NCBI GenBank assembly: GCA_029238175.1 | Contig: JAQWGO010000042.1 | Span: forward strand, 1 to 39,471 | Origin: Henriciella sp. | Lineage (GTDB): Bacteria; Pseudomonadota; Alphaproteobacteria; Caulobacterales; Hyphomonadaceae | DNA length: 39,471 nt | Direction of reading: 5' to 3' | Shown: positions 15,467 to 24,574 of the stretch, in pieces | Layout of the letters: the number at the start of each line of letters is the position of its first letter | Numbering within the stretch: position 1 is the first letter of the stretch | Notes under the pieces: generated by a model | What the model saw: the letters and a program-made list of their open reading frames with translations, nothing else | What the model was told of the DNA's origin: nothing | The model's database searches: none | Translations under genes and position numbers: made by a program

Positions 15467-16282
15467 ATGACCAAGATACCTTTTGCGCAGATTGATGCGT
15501 TCGCAAGCAATCCCTTTGAAGGCAACCAAGCCTGCGTCATGCCGCTTGATGCGTTTCTTCCTGATGCGACGCTGCAGGCCATCGCGGCTGAGAACAATGT
15601 CGCGGAAACAGCTTTCATCGTGGCGGATGGCGAAGGGCGTTGGCAGCTGCGCTGGTTTACGCCAGCTGTTGAGGTGCCGCTTTGTGGTCATGCGACGCTT
15701 GCTTCGGCTCATTACATCTTCAAAGCAGGCTATACTGGCGAGCAAATTACATTTCAGACGGTGCAATCTGGTGAATTGTTCGTGTCGCGTCTTGATGATG
15801 GGCGTTTGGAAATGAACTTTCCAAAGCAAGAAGTTCGCGACCAAGAAATTACGGATGACATTGTGGAAGCGCTAGGCGCGCGCCCGATTCGGGCGTTTGC
15901 TGGACCGTTTTATGCGGCGGTTTTTGATAGCGTGGAGACGTTGAATGCGCTGTCACCTGACTACAAAGCGCTCGCTTCTCTTGGGTATATGGGCGATGCG
16001 TGGGGAGCAGGCAATTTTGGATGCCTTGCGCTCGGCGGTAACGGCGTTGATGTCACGAGCCGGTTTTTTGGTCCCGGTAGCGGGATTGATGAGGACCCCG
16101 CGACAGGCAGCTGGCACTGTATGCTCGCACCGGTTGTCGAGATTTTGACAGGTGAGACAAGCGCGGAATGCTATCAGGCCTATCCTGGCCGAGGCGCGCA
16201 GATTGAAACAGAGATCCAAAGTGACCGCGTGAAGCTGCGGGGACGATCCGTAACTGTTATTGAGGGTGTGTTTAACCTGTAG
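15467..16282 (+). CDS. PhzF-family isomerase-like protein
   Basis: A 271-residue protein of the PhzF/YddE family (diaminopimelate-epimerase fold). Typical segments: IDAFASNPFEGNQACV, ENNVAETAF with the presumed catalytic Glu at residue 47, FTPAVEVPLCGHATLASA, and GIDEDPATGSWHC near the C-terminus. PhzF itself isomerises a phenazine precursor; most bacterial homologues, as here with no phenazine genes nearby, have no known substrate. The ATG at 15467 follows GGAG and matches the family start; the longer frame from 15389 would run through the leader hairpins. Its end overlaps the convergent transporter gene by 11 bp. Confidence 0.88.
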   Translation: MTKIPFAQIDAFASNPFEGNQACVMPLDAFLPDATLQAIAAENNVAETAFIVADGEGRWQLRWFTPAVEVPLCGHATLASAHYIFKAGYTGEQITFQTVQSGELFVSRLDDGRLEMNFPKQEVRDQEITDDIVEALGARPIRAFAGPFYAAVFDSVETLNALSPDYKALASLGYMGDAWGAGNFGCLALGGNGVDVTSRFFGPGSGIDEDPATGSWHCMLAPVVEILTGETSAECYQAYPGRGAQIETEIQSDRVKLRGRSVTVIEGVFNL

Positions 16283-17192
16283 CGGCAAGCTTGTTGGAGC
16301 GCTGTGCGAGCCAGACCCCTGAGAGGATCATGGCAAAGGCCAGCAGCGCGTTCCAAGTTTGCACTTCCTTGAACGCCAGATAGCCGATTACAGCCGAGAT
16401 AACCGGGATTGTATATCCAGTAAGGGATAAGAACGTCGCGCTCGTTCGTTTGATCAAGATCATGTAGACGATTGACGCCATCGCCGTTGGGCCAATTGCG
16501 AGACCAACAACGCCCGCAATGGCGATATTGGACGGTGCAAGGCTTTCAAAGTCGACGGTAAACAGAAGCGGCCAAGTTGTTATCGCGCCAATTGTAACAA
16601 AACCCGCCGCAAATACGAATGGCGGAATGTCTTTGGCATAGCGCGCAGTGATATTTGAAATCGCATAGAAGATTGTACCGAGCAGGCAGAGTGCCTGCGC
16701 CGCAACGCTGGCTGACCCAAAAGCTTGGATGGCTTCTGGGCCGAACAGGACGGCAACACCCGCAAAGCCAACCGCAACACCGAGAGCTTTGCGGGGCGTA
16801 ACCTTGTCATCGCGAAAAAAGAAATGGGCCATGACCGCGACGAAGAGCGGCGAGGCGGCGACATAAAGCGCGGCAAGGCTGGAATCTACTGTTTTCTGGG
16901 CTGTTGTGATGACAAAGAACGGAAATGCGGTGCCGACAATTCCCATCACTGACATCGCAAGCCAGCTTTTCCATTCAGAAAAAGGCGGCCACTTTTGACG
17001 GCTGAAAGCCGCGACAGCCAGCAGAATCAGAGCGGCAATTGTGAGGCGCGCGGAGATGATAAACTGTGGCGGGAACCCAAGTTCAGGCTGACCCTGGCTA
17101 ACGGCGAGGCGGGTAAACGCATAAGCCACGGCCCAAAGCGTCGACAGACCGCCGAACAAGACCCAATCGCTTAATGTTTTATGGTCTTGCAT
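16272..17192 (-). CDS. DMT-superfamily (EamA) transporter
   Basis: A 306-residue inner-membrane protein with about ten helices arranged as two EamA repeats. First repeat: VLFGGLSTLWAVAYAFTRLAV to ASPLFVAVMAHFFF; second: ASVAAQALCLLGTIFYAISNI to VISAVIGYLAFKEV, where a conserved Glu follows the penultimate helix. Such drug/metabolite transporters export amino acids, metabolites or toxins; the substrate cannot be predicted. The ATG at 17192 has GAGAGG four bases upstream; a TTG four codons earlier is less likely. It overlaps the convergent phzF gene by 11 bp. Confidence 0.9.
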   Translation of the reverse strand: MQDHKTLSDWVLFGGLSTLWAVAYAFTRLAVSQGQPELGFPPQFIISARLTIAALILLAVAAFSRQKWPPFSEWKSWLAMSVMGIVGTAFPFFVITTAQKTVDSSLAALYVAASPLFVAVMAHFFFRDDKVTPRKALGVAVGFAGVAVLFGPEAIQAFGSASVAAQALCLLGTIFYAISNITARYAKDIPPFVFAAGFVTIGAITTWPLLFTVDFESLAPSNIAIAGVVGLAIGPTAMASIVYMILIKRTSATFLSLTGYTIPVISAVIGYLAFKEVQTWNALLAFAMILSGVWLAQRSNKLAATG

Positions 17193-17359
17193 GTTGCCTC
17201 TCAAGTCAGCCGCCGATGCGTAAACTTTGTGAGCAATGGGTCAAGCCTCACAGATAAGTGTAGTAAAAGTAATCCACTATATTGGGAGCTTTAAACAGCC
17301 CGTTAAGCATACATCTATATATCTACTTGCGGGCGCAAATGACAAACCGTGGGTGGAAA

Positions 17360-18775
17360 ATGTCAATGGAAATAGAAGTTGATTATTTGATTGTCGGCGC
17401 AGGGGCGGTGGGACTCGCTTTTGCTGACACAATCATCGCTGAAAGCGATTGCACGATTGCAATTGTGGACCGCAATGGACAGCCGGGCGGGCATTGGAAT
17501 GATGCTTACGACTTTGTTCGTCTGCATCAGCCTTCAGAGTTTTATGGCGTGAATACGGTTCCGCTTGGATCTGGACAAAAAGATCAAGAGGGTTCGAACA
17601 AGGGGTATTATGAGCTCGCGTCCGGCGCGGAAGTGCTCTCCTACTTCGATCAGGTTGTGCATCAGCATCTGCTTCCAACGGGGCGTGTGCACTATTTTCC
17701 GATGACAGAGTATGAAGGCGGCGGGCGACTTAAGTCTCTGCTGTCCGGCGAAACAGTAACTGTCAAAGTGCACCGAAAAACCGTCGACGCGACTTATTAT
17801 GGGACGACAGTACCATCCAAGCACACGCCGTCTTTTAGTGTTGCGGACGGGCAAACACTTGTCCCGCCAAATGCTTTGAGCGAGCTTCTGCAAGATGGAA
17901 CGAACAATTGGGACAGGTATTGCGTCCTTGGCGGTGGCAAAACGGCTATGGATGTTGGGGTTTGGTTGCTCGAAGCGGGCGCGAATGCAGACGATGTTAG
18001 CTGGGTTAAGCCACGCGATGCTTGGTTGCTGAACCGCAAACATGTCCAACCGGGATCAGAGTTCTTCCACGATACGATCGGGATGCAGGTTAAACAGCTT
18101 GAAGCGCTGGCCGGAGCGAGCTCTGTCGAAGAGCTGTTTCTGCGCATGGAGCATTCCGGACAGATGTTGAGGATTGATGCTGACCACACGCCAAGCATGT
18201 ATCACTGCGCAACGGCGTCGAATGTTGAGGTTGGCCTTCTTCGCCAGATTGATGACGTGATCCGGATGGGACACGTTCAGAGTATTGAGGCGAGCGGACT
18301 GAGTATGACTGAAGGGCATCGCGCGATGCCAGCAAACACGCTGTATATTGATTGTACGGCGTCGGCTGTTCAACGCCGCCCAGCTGTTCCGATCTTTCAG
18401 AGTGACCTTATTGTTCCCCAAATGGTGCGTACTTGTCAGCCGACCTTTAGCGCAGCGATGACGGCGCATATCGAGCTAACGGTTGATAATAGAGATAAGG
18501 CCAATGAGTTGTGCACGGTGCTACCATTGCCTGACATGGCGGAGGACTTCTTACCGCTAACCCTCGCAGATATGGTGAACCAGTATCAGTGGATGCGAAA
18601 TGCAGATATTCGTCGGTGGTTATTGGGTAGCCGTTTAGATGGCTTCAGCAATGTTATTGCCGCTGTTGAAGCGCATGAAGACGACAAGATCTCTGTCTTG
18701 TCTCAATATCGTGAAAACACATTGCCAGCGATTGGGAATATCCAAAACTTGATGGCTAAAGCTAACGCGAGTTAG
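17360..18775 (+). CDS. FAD/NAD(P)-binding oxidoreductase, flavin monooxygenase-like
   Basis: A 471-residue protein with two dinucleotide-binding sites: the FAD site YLIVGAGAVGLAFAD near the N-terminus followed by VDRNGQPGGHWNDAYDFVRLHQPS, and a second Rossmann motif CVLGGGKTAMDVGVWLLEAG near residue 215. The GGHW.....F.RLHQPS region resembles flavin-containing monooxygenases and N-hydroxylases. The substrate is unknown. Starts: ATG at 17360 follows GGGTGG; ATGs at 17339 and 17366 are alternatives, and the frame is open back to 17282. The upstream gap (17193-17359) is AT-rich and probably holds both divergent promoters. It overlaps the convergent helix-hairpin-helix gene by 4 bp (TTAG). Confidence 0.83.
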   Translation: MSMEIEVDYLIVGAGAVGLAFADTIIAESDCTIAIVDRNGQPGGHWNDAYDFVRLHQPSEFYGVNTVPLGSGQKDQEGSNKGYYELASGAEVLSYFDQVVHQHLLPTGRVHYFPMTEYEGGGRLKSLLSGETVTVKVHRKTVDATYYGTTVPSKHTPSFSVADGQTLVPPNALSELLQDGTNNWDRYCVLGGGKTAMDVGVWLLEAGANADDVSWVKPRDAWLLNRKHVQPGSEFFHDTIGMQVKQLEALAGASSVEELFLRMEHSGQMLRIDADHTPSMYHCATASNVEVGLLRQIDDVIRMGHVQSIEASGLSMTEGHRAMPANTLYIDCTASAVQRRPAVPIFQSDLIVPQMVRTCQPTFSAAMTAHIELTVDNRDKANELCTVLPLPDMAEDFLPLTLADMVNQYQWMRNADIRRWLLGSRLDGFSNVIAAVEAHEDDKISVLSQYRENTLPAIGNIQNLMAKANAS

Positions 18776-19407
18776 TGCAGTGTGGCGGCGCCATTCGATG
18801 AGAATGTGCGGGCTTGTTCGATCCAGTTCTCACGCGATACACGGCCTTTGAATGCAAGGAATTCATCTACCCAAGCTGCTTCTGGCTGTGACCAGCTTGC
18901 GATCTGTTTGAAGTGATAGATGCCCAATTCGTTTAAGAGCGCTGACAGTTTAGGGCCAATACCTTTGATGCGAGTTAGATCGTCGGCATTGCCTTGAGGT
19001 GTGCTTAGAGCTGCAGGCTGTTTAGTCGACGCGACTGCTTGCGGTGCTACCGCTGTGTCTTGGACATAAGCAAAAGCACCATTGTTACGGCGGATGCGGT
19101 CAAACCAATCGACCATCGCGGAACCAGTCATATTGTTTGGCGTTTTCATCCAAGCTGGCATGCTGTCGAGCAACCGCGCGGTGTTTTGCCAATGGCGAAG
19201 GTTCATGTCGGCCATGGTACGAAATAGCTCGCTCGCCGCAGTGTCTGTATCTTCTTTTACACTAGGGCGGGCCGCAAAATTGCCCATTTGACCCATCATG
19301 ATCTTGGCCGAACGCTTAGAGAAGTCGCGCCACACGGACAGGCTCTCTTGCATGTACCCTAAAGGGGTCAACGGCTTATTGTCGTCTGGAAGAGGCTGAT
19401 CTGCCAT
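18772..19407 (-). CDS. Helix-hairpin-helix domain protein with phasin-like N-terminus
   Basis: A 211-residue soluble protein. The C-terminal about 65 residues form a helix-hairpin-helix module, DDLTRIKGIGPKLSALLNEL then ASWSQPEAAWVDEFL, like those appended to NADH dehydrogenase subunits and DUF4332 proteins. The N-terminal part is amphipathic helix (MQESLSVWRDFSKRSAKIM, ELFRTMADMNLRHWQNTARLLDSMPAWM) and resembles phasin or PhaE-type granule proteins, though I see no diagnostic motif. The ATG at 19407 has a GGAG site 6 bp upstream; a longer frame to 19476 is open. It may relate to the DUF4332 tail of the protein at 7607. Function unknown. Confidence 0.72.
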   Translation of the reverse strand: MADQPLPDDNKPLTPLGYMQESLSVWRDFSKRSAKIMMGQMGNFAARPSVKEDTDTAASELFRTMADMNLRHWQNTARLLDSMPAWMKTPNNMTGSAMVDWFDRIRRNNGAFAYVQDTAVAPQAVASTKQPAALSTPQGNADDLTRIKGIGPKLSALLNELGIYHFKQIASWSQPEAAWVDEFLAFKGRVSRENWIEQARTFSSNGAATLH

Positions 19408-19518
19408 GGGAGGCTCCATCATTATGCTGCGCCGCACAATAGCACCCCGTTTGTATCGCAGCAAGCGCGATCCCATTTGTGAGTTTGATGCAAATACAAA
19501 GCACTATAGGCCGGGGGC

Positions 19519-20340
19519 ATGACGCTGACTGATTCTCCATCATCTCTTCAAGGCAAAGTCTTGGTGTTCGACTCTGGCGTGGGCGGCCTAACCGTTGCGC
19601 GAGAGATCAAGGCTTTGGCTCCTGAGCTAAGCGTTGATTATGCTGCGGATACAGGATTTTTCCCTTATGGTGAGAAGTCAGACGCGGCGTTGCGGGACCG
19701 TTTACCAAAGATCGCCAAGGCATTGGTGGATAAGGCGCGCCCAGATGTGTTTGTGATCGCGTGTAACACGGCGAGCACATTAGCTTTGGATGAGGTGCGC
19801 GCAGTTCTGGATATTCCGGTGGTTGGAACGGTTCCTGCGGTCAAGCCCGCCGTTTCGATCAGCAAGACACACGTTATCGGCTTGTTGGCGACACCCGGTA
19901 CGGTGCGCCGGGCATATACAGCAAAACTGATCGAAGACTTTGCCAAAGACGTACATGTGATCATGCATGGTTCTGTCGAATTGGTTCGTCTTGCTGAGCG
20001 TCAGGCGGCTGGTGAGAATGTTCCACTGGAGGCGTTTCGGGCCGCGCAAGCGCCTTTGTTTGAAGCTGAGCGCGGTGATGAGATCGATACGGTTGTTCTG
20101 GCATGCACGCATTTTCCGCTTGTCCGGGGTGAGTTGGCAGCAACCGTGCCGCAAGCGGTTAACTTTGTTGATAGCGGCGAAGCGATTGCGCGGCAGACCT
20201 TACGCGTCTTGAGGACAGAAGAGCGGCTGGCCAAGGGCGGCGGCGCGGTCTGGCTAAGCAGTGATGCGTCTGATCAGACGAGACTGCTAGAGGTGTGCCG
20301 ACGGTTTGGGTTCATTGATATGAAGCTGGTTCAGCTTTAG
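19519..20340 (+). CDS. murI: Glutamate racemase
   Basis: A 273-residue enzyme that converts L- to D-glutamate for peptidoglycan synthesis. The family motifs are complete: FDSGVGGLTVAREI with Asp18/Ser19, the first catalytic Cys in IACNTASTLAL, and the second in LACTHFPLVRGEL. Length is typical. It starts 112 bp from the divergent helix-hairpin-helix gene and ends 54 bp from the convergent transketolase gene. The 54-bp gap shows no clear terminator hairpin. Confidence 0.96.
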   Translation: MTLTDSPSSLQGKVLVFDSGVGGLTVAREIKALAPELSVDYAADTGFFPYGEKSDAALRDRLPKIAKALVDKARPDVFVIACNTASTLALDEVRAVLDIPVVGTVPAVKPAVSISKTHVIGLLATPGTVRRAYTAKLIEDFAKDVHVIMHGSVELVRLAERQAAGENVPLEAFRAAQAPLFEAERGDEIDTVVLACTHFPLVRGELAATVPQAVNFVDSGEAIARQTLRVLRTEERLAKGGGAVWLSSDASDQTRLLEVCRRFGFIDMKLVQL

Positions 20341-20394
20341 GACGTGCGGACCGTTACAGAATTTGCAACCGCCCGCATTTGAAACCTATGCCTG

Positions 20395-22359
20395 TTAGAC
20401 ACGCTTCTCGACCTCAGCGATGACCGCATCAGACGTGATGCCGAAATGTTTGTAGAGCTCTTTGTACGGAGCCGAGGCGCCGAAGCTGTCCATGCCAACA
20501 AAGCCGCCATCGAAACCGATCCAGCGATCCCATCCGAAACGGACGCCCGCTTCTACGGCAACCTTAGGAAGGTCACCGCCGAGGGTTTCGCGTTGATAGG
20601 CGGTCGATTGTTGCTCGAACAAGTCCATGCATGGCATGGAAACCACGCGAACCGGAATGCCTTTGGCGGCAAGATCGGCTTGGGCCTCGATTGCGATTTC
20701 AACTTCTGAACCTGTCGCGATGATGACGGCTTTTGCGCCGTCTGCGTCCGACAGGACATAACCGCCATGGGCGACCATGTTTTCATCTGTGTGTGTTGTG
20801 CGAGCGCTTTTCAGTTTCTGGCGGGTGAGCGCCATTGTCGATGGGCCTTTAGTATTGCGAAGCGCAAGCTCCCAAGCTTCAGCCGTCTCAACACCATCAC
20901 ATGGGCGGAACACCATCATGTTTGGCATCGCGCGAAGTGAGGCAACATGCTCAACTGGTTGGTGCGTTGGGCCATCTTCGCCAAGACCGATTGAGTCGTG
21001 CGTCATAACGTGGATGACGCGTTCACCCATCAAAGCGCCAAGGCGGATCGCTGGGCGGCTATAGTCTGCAAAGACGAGGAATGTGCCGGAATATGGAATG
21101 ATCCCGCCATGCAGAGCCATCCCGTTCATCGCGGCGGCCATGCCATGCTCACGAATGCCGTAATGGACGTAGCGCCCGGCCCAGTCAGCCGAAGACATCG
21201 GTGTTGTGTGACTGGTCTTGGTGTTGTTTGAGCCGGTTAGGTCAGCAGAGCCGCCGACCATTTCTGGAATGGCTTCGGTAAGCTTTTCCAAGATTGCACC
21301 AGACCATTGGCGAGTGGCTTTATCTTCGCCCGCTTCGACGAGTGCCTTTTTGTGGTTCGCGACAACTTCAGCAAGACCACCGTGTAGATGGCCGTCAATG
21401 CAGGCTTTGAACTCTGACTTTTGCGCTGAGCCATCTAGGCGAGCGTTCCAGTCGGCATAAGCGCCGAGAGCATGCTGGCCCGCTGTTTTCCAAACTGCTT
21501 CGATGTCAGCTGGGATCTCGAAAGGTGCGTGGGGCCAACCGATTGTATCGCGGACGGTTTGGACTTCTTCGAGGCCGTAAGGACCGCCATGGGCAGGGCC
21601 AGTGCCTGCGCGCTTCGCGCCGTAACCAATGATTGTTTTAACCGCGAGCATAACGGGCTTGTTTTGAGTTTGTGCCCAAGAGAGGGCTGCTTCAACGTCC
21701 GCCGGATCATGGCCATCGACACGCTTTGTTACCCAATCAGAAGCTTCGAAACGGGCGCACTGATCAGTGTTGTCGGCCATGTCTGTGCCCCCATCGATTG
21801 TGACGGCATTGTCGTCGAACAAAACAATGAGGTTTGAGAGCTTCAAGTGCCCAGCGAGTGTAATCGCTTCTTGTGAAATGCCTTCCATCAGACAGCCATC
21901 GCCGGCAATGACATACGTTTTGTGATTGACGAGATCATCACCAAAGCGAGCGTTCAGATGACGCTCAGCCATCGCCATACCGACAGCGGTTGCAATACCT
22001 TGGCCTAGCGGCCCGGTCGTTGTTTCAACACCTTTGGTGACGAAGTTTTCTGGGTGACCCGGTGTTGTTGCGCCGATCTGGCGGAAGTTGCGAATGTCAT
22101 CGCGGCTAACACTGTCATAGCCTGTTAGGTGCAGCAGCGAATAGACGAGCATAGAGCCGTGGCCAGCAGACAGTACGAAACGATCGCGGTCGGCCCAATC
22201 TGGATCGGCTGGATTATGTTTTAGGAACTTTGAGAATAGGACGGTTGCCGCATCTGCCATGCCGAGCGGCAATCCGACGTGACCAGACTTGGCTGCTTCA
22301 ACAGCATCCATTGAAAGTGCGCGAATGGCATTTGCCATATTTTTGTTGGAAACGGCCAT
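20395..22359 (-). CDS. tkt: Transketolase
   Basis: A 654-residue thiamine-diphosphate enzyme transferring two-carbon ketol units in the pentose phosphate and Calvin-type pathways. Visible: SGHVGLPLGMADAATVLF near the start, catalytic His in AGHGSMLVYSLLHL, the ThDP motif GDGCLMEGISQEA...LIVLFDDN, and the transketolase signature region VFADYSRPAIRLGALM with MTHDSIGLGEDGPTHQPVEH. The ATG at 22359 has AGGGG eight bases upstream and fits the family; the frame extends to 22416 without support. It is divergent from the DUF4164-ZapA genes, a neighbourhood common in alphaproteobacteria. Confidence 0.96.
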   Translation of the reverse strand: MAVSNKNMANAIRALSMDAVEAAKSGHVGLPLGMADAATVLFSKFLKHNPADPDWADRDRFVLSAGHGSMLVYSLLHLTGYDSVSRDDIRNFRQIGATTPGHPENFVTKGVETTTGPLGQGIATAVGMAMAERHLNARFGDDLVNHKTYVIAGDGCLMEGISQEAITLAGHLKLSNLIVLFDDNAVTIDGGTDMADNTDQCARFEASDWVTKRVDGHDPADVEAALSWAQTQNKPVMLAVKTIIGYGAKRAGTGPAHGGPYGLEEVQTVRDTIGWPHAPFEIPADIEAVWKTAGQHALGAYADWNARLDGSAQKSEFKACIDGHLHGGLAEVVANHKKALVEAGEDKATRQWSGAILEKLTEAIPEMVGGSADLTGSNNTKTSHTTPMSSADWAGRYVHYGIREHGMAAAMNGMALHGGIIPYSGTFLVFADYSRPAIRLGALMGERVIHVMTHDSIGLGEDGPTHQPVEHVASLRAMPNMMVFRPCDGVETAEAWELALRNTKGPSTMALTRQKLKSARTTHTDENMVAHGGYVLSDADGAKAVIIATGSEVEIAIEAQADLAAKGIPVRVVSMPCMDLFEQQSTAYQRETLGGDLPKVAVEAGVRFGWDRWIGFDGGFVGMDSFGASAPYKELYKHFGITSDAVIAEVEKRV

Positions 22360-22471
22360 GATTCGAACCCCTAAATAGAACCCCACCGCTTTTGGCAGTG
22401 TGACTTGCGCTGTCAAGGCTCACGGCGCGGAGTCTATTGAGTTTTCAGCACAATAAATGCAAACGGAGAGT

Positions 22472-22747
22472 ATGAGTTCGATTGATCACGCCGCAACACG
22501 CCTTGATAAGGCCCTTAGCCGTCTAGAGGGAGCTCTTGATGGGCTGGCCGAACGCTCTGGTGATCCGGGGCTTATGCGGCGCGAGTTAGCCGCCATGGTT
22601 GAGGACCGTGTTCTGCTGGCGGAACAGTTAGATGAGTCGCTAGCGCGCGAGAAAGAGCTGCAAGCACTAGCTGATGAAGCGTCAGAAGCTTTGGGGGCTG
22701 CAATTGCTGAAGTTCGTGCAGCGCTTGGGCGCGAGGGACAGAACTGA
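22472..22747 (+). CDS. DUF4164-like coiled-coil protein
   Basis: A 91-residue, mostly helical, acidic protein: SSIDHAATRLDKALSRLEGAL then REKELQALADEASEALGAAIAEV. Heptad spacing of Leu/Ala indicates a coiled coil. Such DUF4164-type proteins are commonly found directly upstream of zapA in alphaproteobacteria; a role with ZapA at the division ring is inference. The ATG at 22472 follows GGAGAG; an ATG at 22457 is an alternative. Its stop overlaps the zapA start by one base (TGATG). It is the first gene of the operon running to 24473. Confidence 0.72.
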   Translation: MSSIDHAATRLDKALSRLEGALDGLAERSGDPGLMRRELAAMVEDRVLLAEQLDESLAREKELQALADEASEALGAAIAEVRAALGREGQN

Positions 22748-23058
22748 TGGCGAAGGCGGATATTACGATTCAGGGCCGCGCCTACTCTGTGGCTTGTGCA
22801 CCGGGGCAAGAGGCGCGGCTTGTCGCGCTATCGAAGCAACTTGATTCTCGCGTTGGACAAATTTCTAGCGCAGTCGGCGATATTGGCGATGATCGCTTAC
22901 TATTGATCGCGGCCTTGGCGCTGCTGGATGAGTTGGATGCAGCTCGGCAGGGACACGCAGCGTCGATCTCGCCTGATCTTGATCGTGCATCTCAGGCATT
23001 GGGCGACGCAGCGACGCGGATTGAAGCGCTGGCGGCCCGGATAGAGGCGGACAAATGA
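22747..23058 (+). CDS. zapA: Cell division protein ZapA
   Basis: A 103-residue protein with the ZapA pattern: ITIQGRAYSVACAPGQEARLVALSKQLDSRV, where the short beta-hairpin binds FtsZ, then GDDRLLLIAALALLDELDAAR and a C-terminal helix for dimer and tetramer coiled-coil. ZapA bundles FtsZ filaments and supports Z-ring assembly. The start overlaps the DUF4164 stop by one base and the stop overlaps the glycosyltransferase start by 4 bp. No 6S RNA or fthC gene, which often follow zapA, is present. Confidence 0.9.
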   Translation: MAKADITIQGRAYSVACAPGQEARLVALSKQLDSRVGQISSAVGDIGDDRLLLIAALALLDELDAARQGHAASISPDLDRASQALGDAATRIEALAARIEADK

Positions 23059-23804
23059 GTAAGCCAGATCTGACAGTGTTGATCCCGTTCTATAATGAAG
23101 CGGGGAACATCCTACCGCTTCTGGAAGAGGTGCATGAGGCTTTGAACGGTATCGCGTTTGATGTGGTCTGCGTGAATGATTGTTCTGAGGACACGACTTC
23201 AGAAGAGCTGGCGGATGCGAAATCACGGTGGCCCGATACAGTTAAGGTGTTCAACCACGTTGAGCGTAAGGGGAAATCTGCGGCTTTGTTCACGGGCTTA
23301 AAGTCTGTTGAAGGCACATGGACGCAATTGCTCGATGGCGATGGTCAGAATGACGTGAATGATACAGCGCGTTTGTGGCCGGTACTCATTGCTGGGCAAG
23401 ATACTGGAAAGCTGGGTATCATCGCAGGCAAACGAAATAGCCGTAACGATAGCGGGTTTAAGTGGTTGCAATCGCGGGTGGCGAACGGCGTTCGGCGCTT
23501 CATGTTGCGCGATGATGCTACTGATACGGGCTGTGGCTGGAAGCTGATCAGGACGTCGGCGTTTAAAGAACTTCCTTACTTTGCGAGCATGCACAGATTT
23601 CTGCCGGCGCTGATTAAGCGCGCTGGGTGGGATGTGAGGGAAGAATTAGTGAATGATCGTGAGCGGTGGCATGGTCAATCAAAGTATGGGTTCTTGGGGC
23701 GGCTTGGAGCCGGGATTTTCGACTTGCTCGGAATGTTCTGGCTGACACGCCGTGGGGGACAAGGTGTAGCTGAAGAGTGGGACGATCCGAGAGCTGGTCG
23801 TTAA
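23055..23804 (+). CDS. Family 2 glycosyltransferase (dolichyl-phosphate mannose synthase-like)
   Basis: A 249-residue GT-A fold enzyme of the GT2/DPM1 type. It starts LTVLIPFYNEAGNILPLLEEV, has VVCVNDCSEDTT, and the nucleotide/metal-binding DGDGQND near residue 95, followed by a C-terminal TGCGWKLIRTSAFKELPYF segment. No transmembrane helix is convincing, so it probably acts at the inner face of the membrane on a polyprenyl-phosphate acceptor. It overlaps zapA by 4 bp and abuts the Crp/Fnr gene with no gap (stop 23802-23804, ATG 23805). The link to cell division is suggestive only. Confidence 0.88.
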   Translation: MSKPDLTVLIPFYNEAGNILPLLEEVHEALNGIAFDVVCVNDCSEDTTSEELADAKSRWPDTVKVFNHVERKGKSAALFTGLKSVEGTWTQLLDGDGQNDVNDTARLWPVLIAGQDTGKLGIIAGKRNSRNDSGFKWLQSRVANGVRRFMLRDDATDTGCGWKLIRTSAFKELPYFASMHRFLPALIKRAGWDVREELVNDRERWHGQSKYGFLGRLGAGIFDLLGMFWLTRRGGQGVAEEWDDPRAGR

Positions 23805-24473
23805 ATGAAAGCATCTATTATAGATTTTCTTACCAAGGCGCGCCTGTTCAACGTGTTGCCTGGAAAAGTAATTTCTGAGCTGGCGGAGCGCGCCGAGTGG
23901 CACAATTTTGAAGCGGATGTCGTTGCTTTCTATCAAGGTGACGAGGCGGATCGTCTTTACGTTATCATGTCGGGTGAAGTTGCGATTGAAACCGTGTCGA
24001 GTGAAGGACGCGTTGTATCAATCGCATCACTTTCCGTGGGTGATGTGTTTGGCGAAATGGCCGTATTGGATTCGGGGAAACGCAGCGCAAATGTACGCAC
24101 ATTGCGCCAGACCGGAATGATTTCATTTGGAAAGTCGACGTTCCTGCGGCTGCTTGAAGAACATTCAGAGTTTTCGATGCAAGTTATTCGGGATCTGGTG
24201 AAGCGCCTGCGCGATACGGATACTCAGATTGAAGCAATTACGCTGCTACCGCTAAAGAGCCGATTGGCGGCCTTGTTATTAGATTTGAGCCGCGCTGACG
24301 GCGATAGTATCAAGATCACGCAATCCGATCTTGCAGAGCGCCTGTCGGCGACGCGTGAGAAAGTGAATGTGAATTTACAAACTCTGCGTGCCCTTGGGGC
24401 GGTTAGCATCGGACGTGGCCGTCTGGATATTCTTGATCGCGCCGCGCTTAAGCGTGTTGCGACGTCAACTTAA
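23805..24473 (+). CDS. Crp/Fnr-family transcriptional regulator
   Basis: A 222-residue regulator with an N-terminal cyclic-nucleotide-binding beta-roll and a C-terminal winged helix. The phosphate-binding cassette GDVFGEMAVLDSGKRSANVRT keeps the Gly-Glu and Arg-Ser residues that contact cAMP in CRP. The DNA-binding end is ITQSDLAERLSATREKVNVNLQTLRALGAV. There are no Cys residues placed for an FNR iron-sulfur cluster. Binding of cAMP or cGMP is therefore plausible. It begins directly after the glycosyltransferase stop codon and is followed 101 bp later by a nucleotide cyclase gene. Confidence 0.9.
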   Translation: MKASIIDFLTKARLFNVLPGKVISELAERAEWHNFEADVVAFYQGDEADRLYVIMSGEVAIETVSSEGRVVSIASLSVGDVFGEMAVLDSGKRSANVRTLRQTGMISFGKSTFLRLLEEHSEFSMQVIRDLVKRLRDTDTQIEAITLLPLKSRLAALLLDLSRADGDSIKITQSDLAERLSATREKVNVNLQTLRALGAVSIGRGRLDILDRAALKRVATST

Positions 24474-24574
24474 TATAGTTTCTAGCGTTGAACTGTTTGC
24501 TTGTTTTAACACTCTTGGTTTAAGTGAGTTCAGTGCAAGCTACGGGGCGTAGCGCTGAAATTTGAGGGCGTTGA

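Noticed and set aside
22360-22471. Riboswitch between transketolase and DUF4164 genes
   Set aside because: No conserved TPP or other riboswitch motif and no strong stems were seen; treated as an ordinary divergent promoter region.
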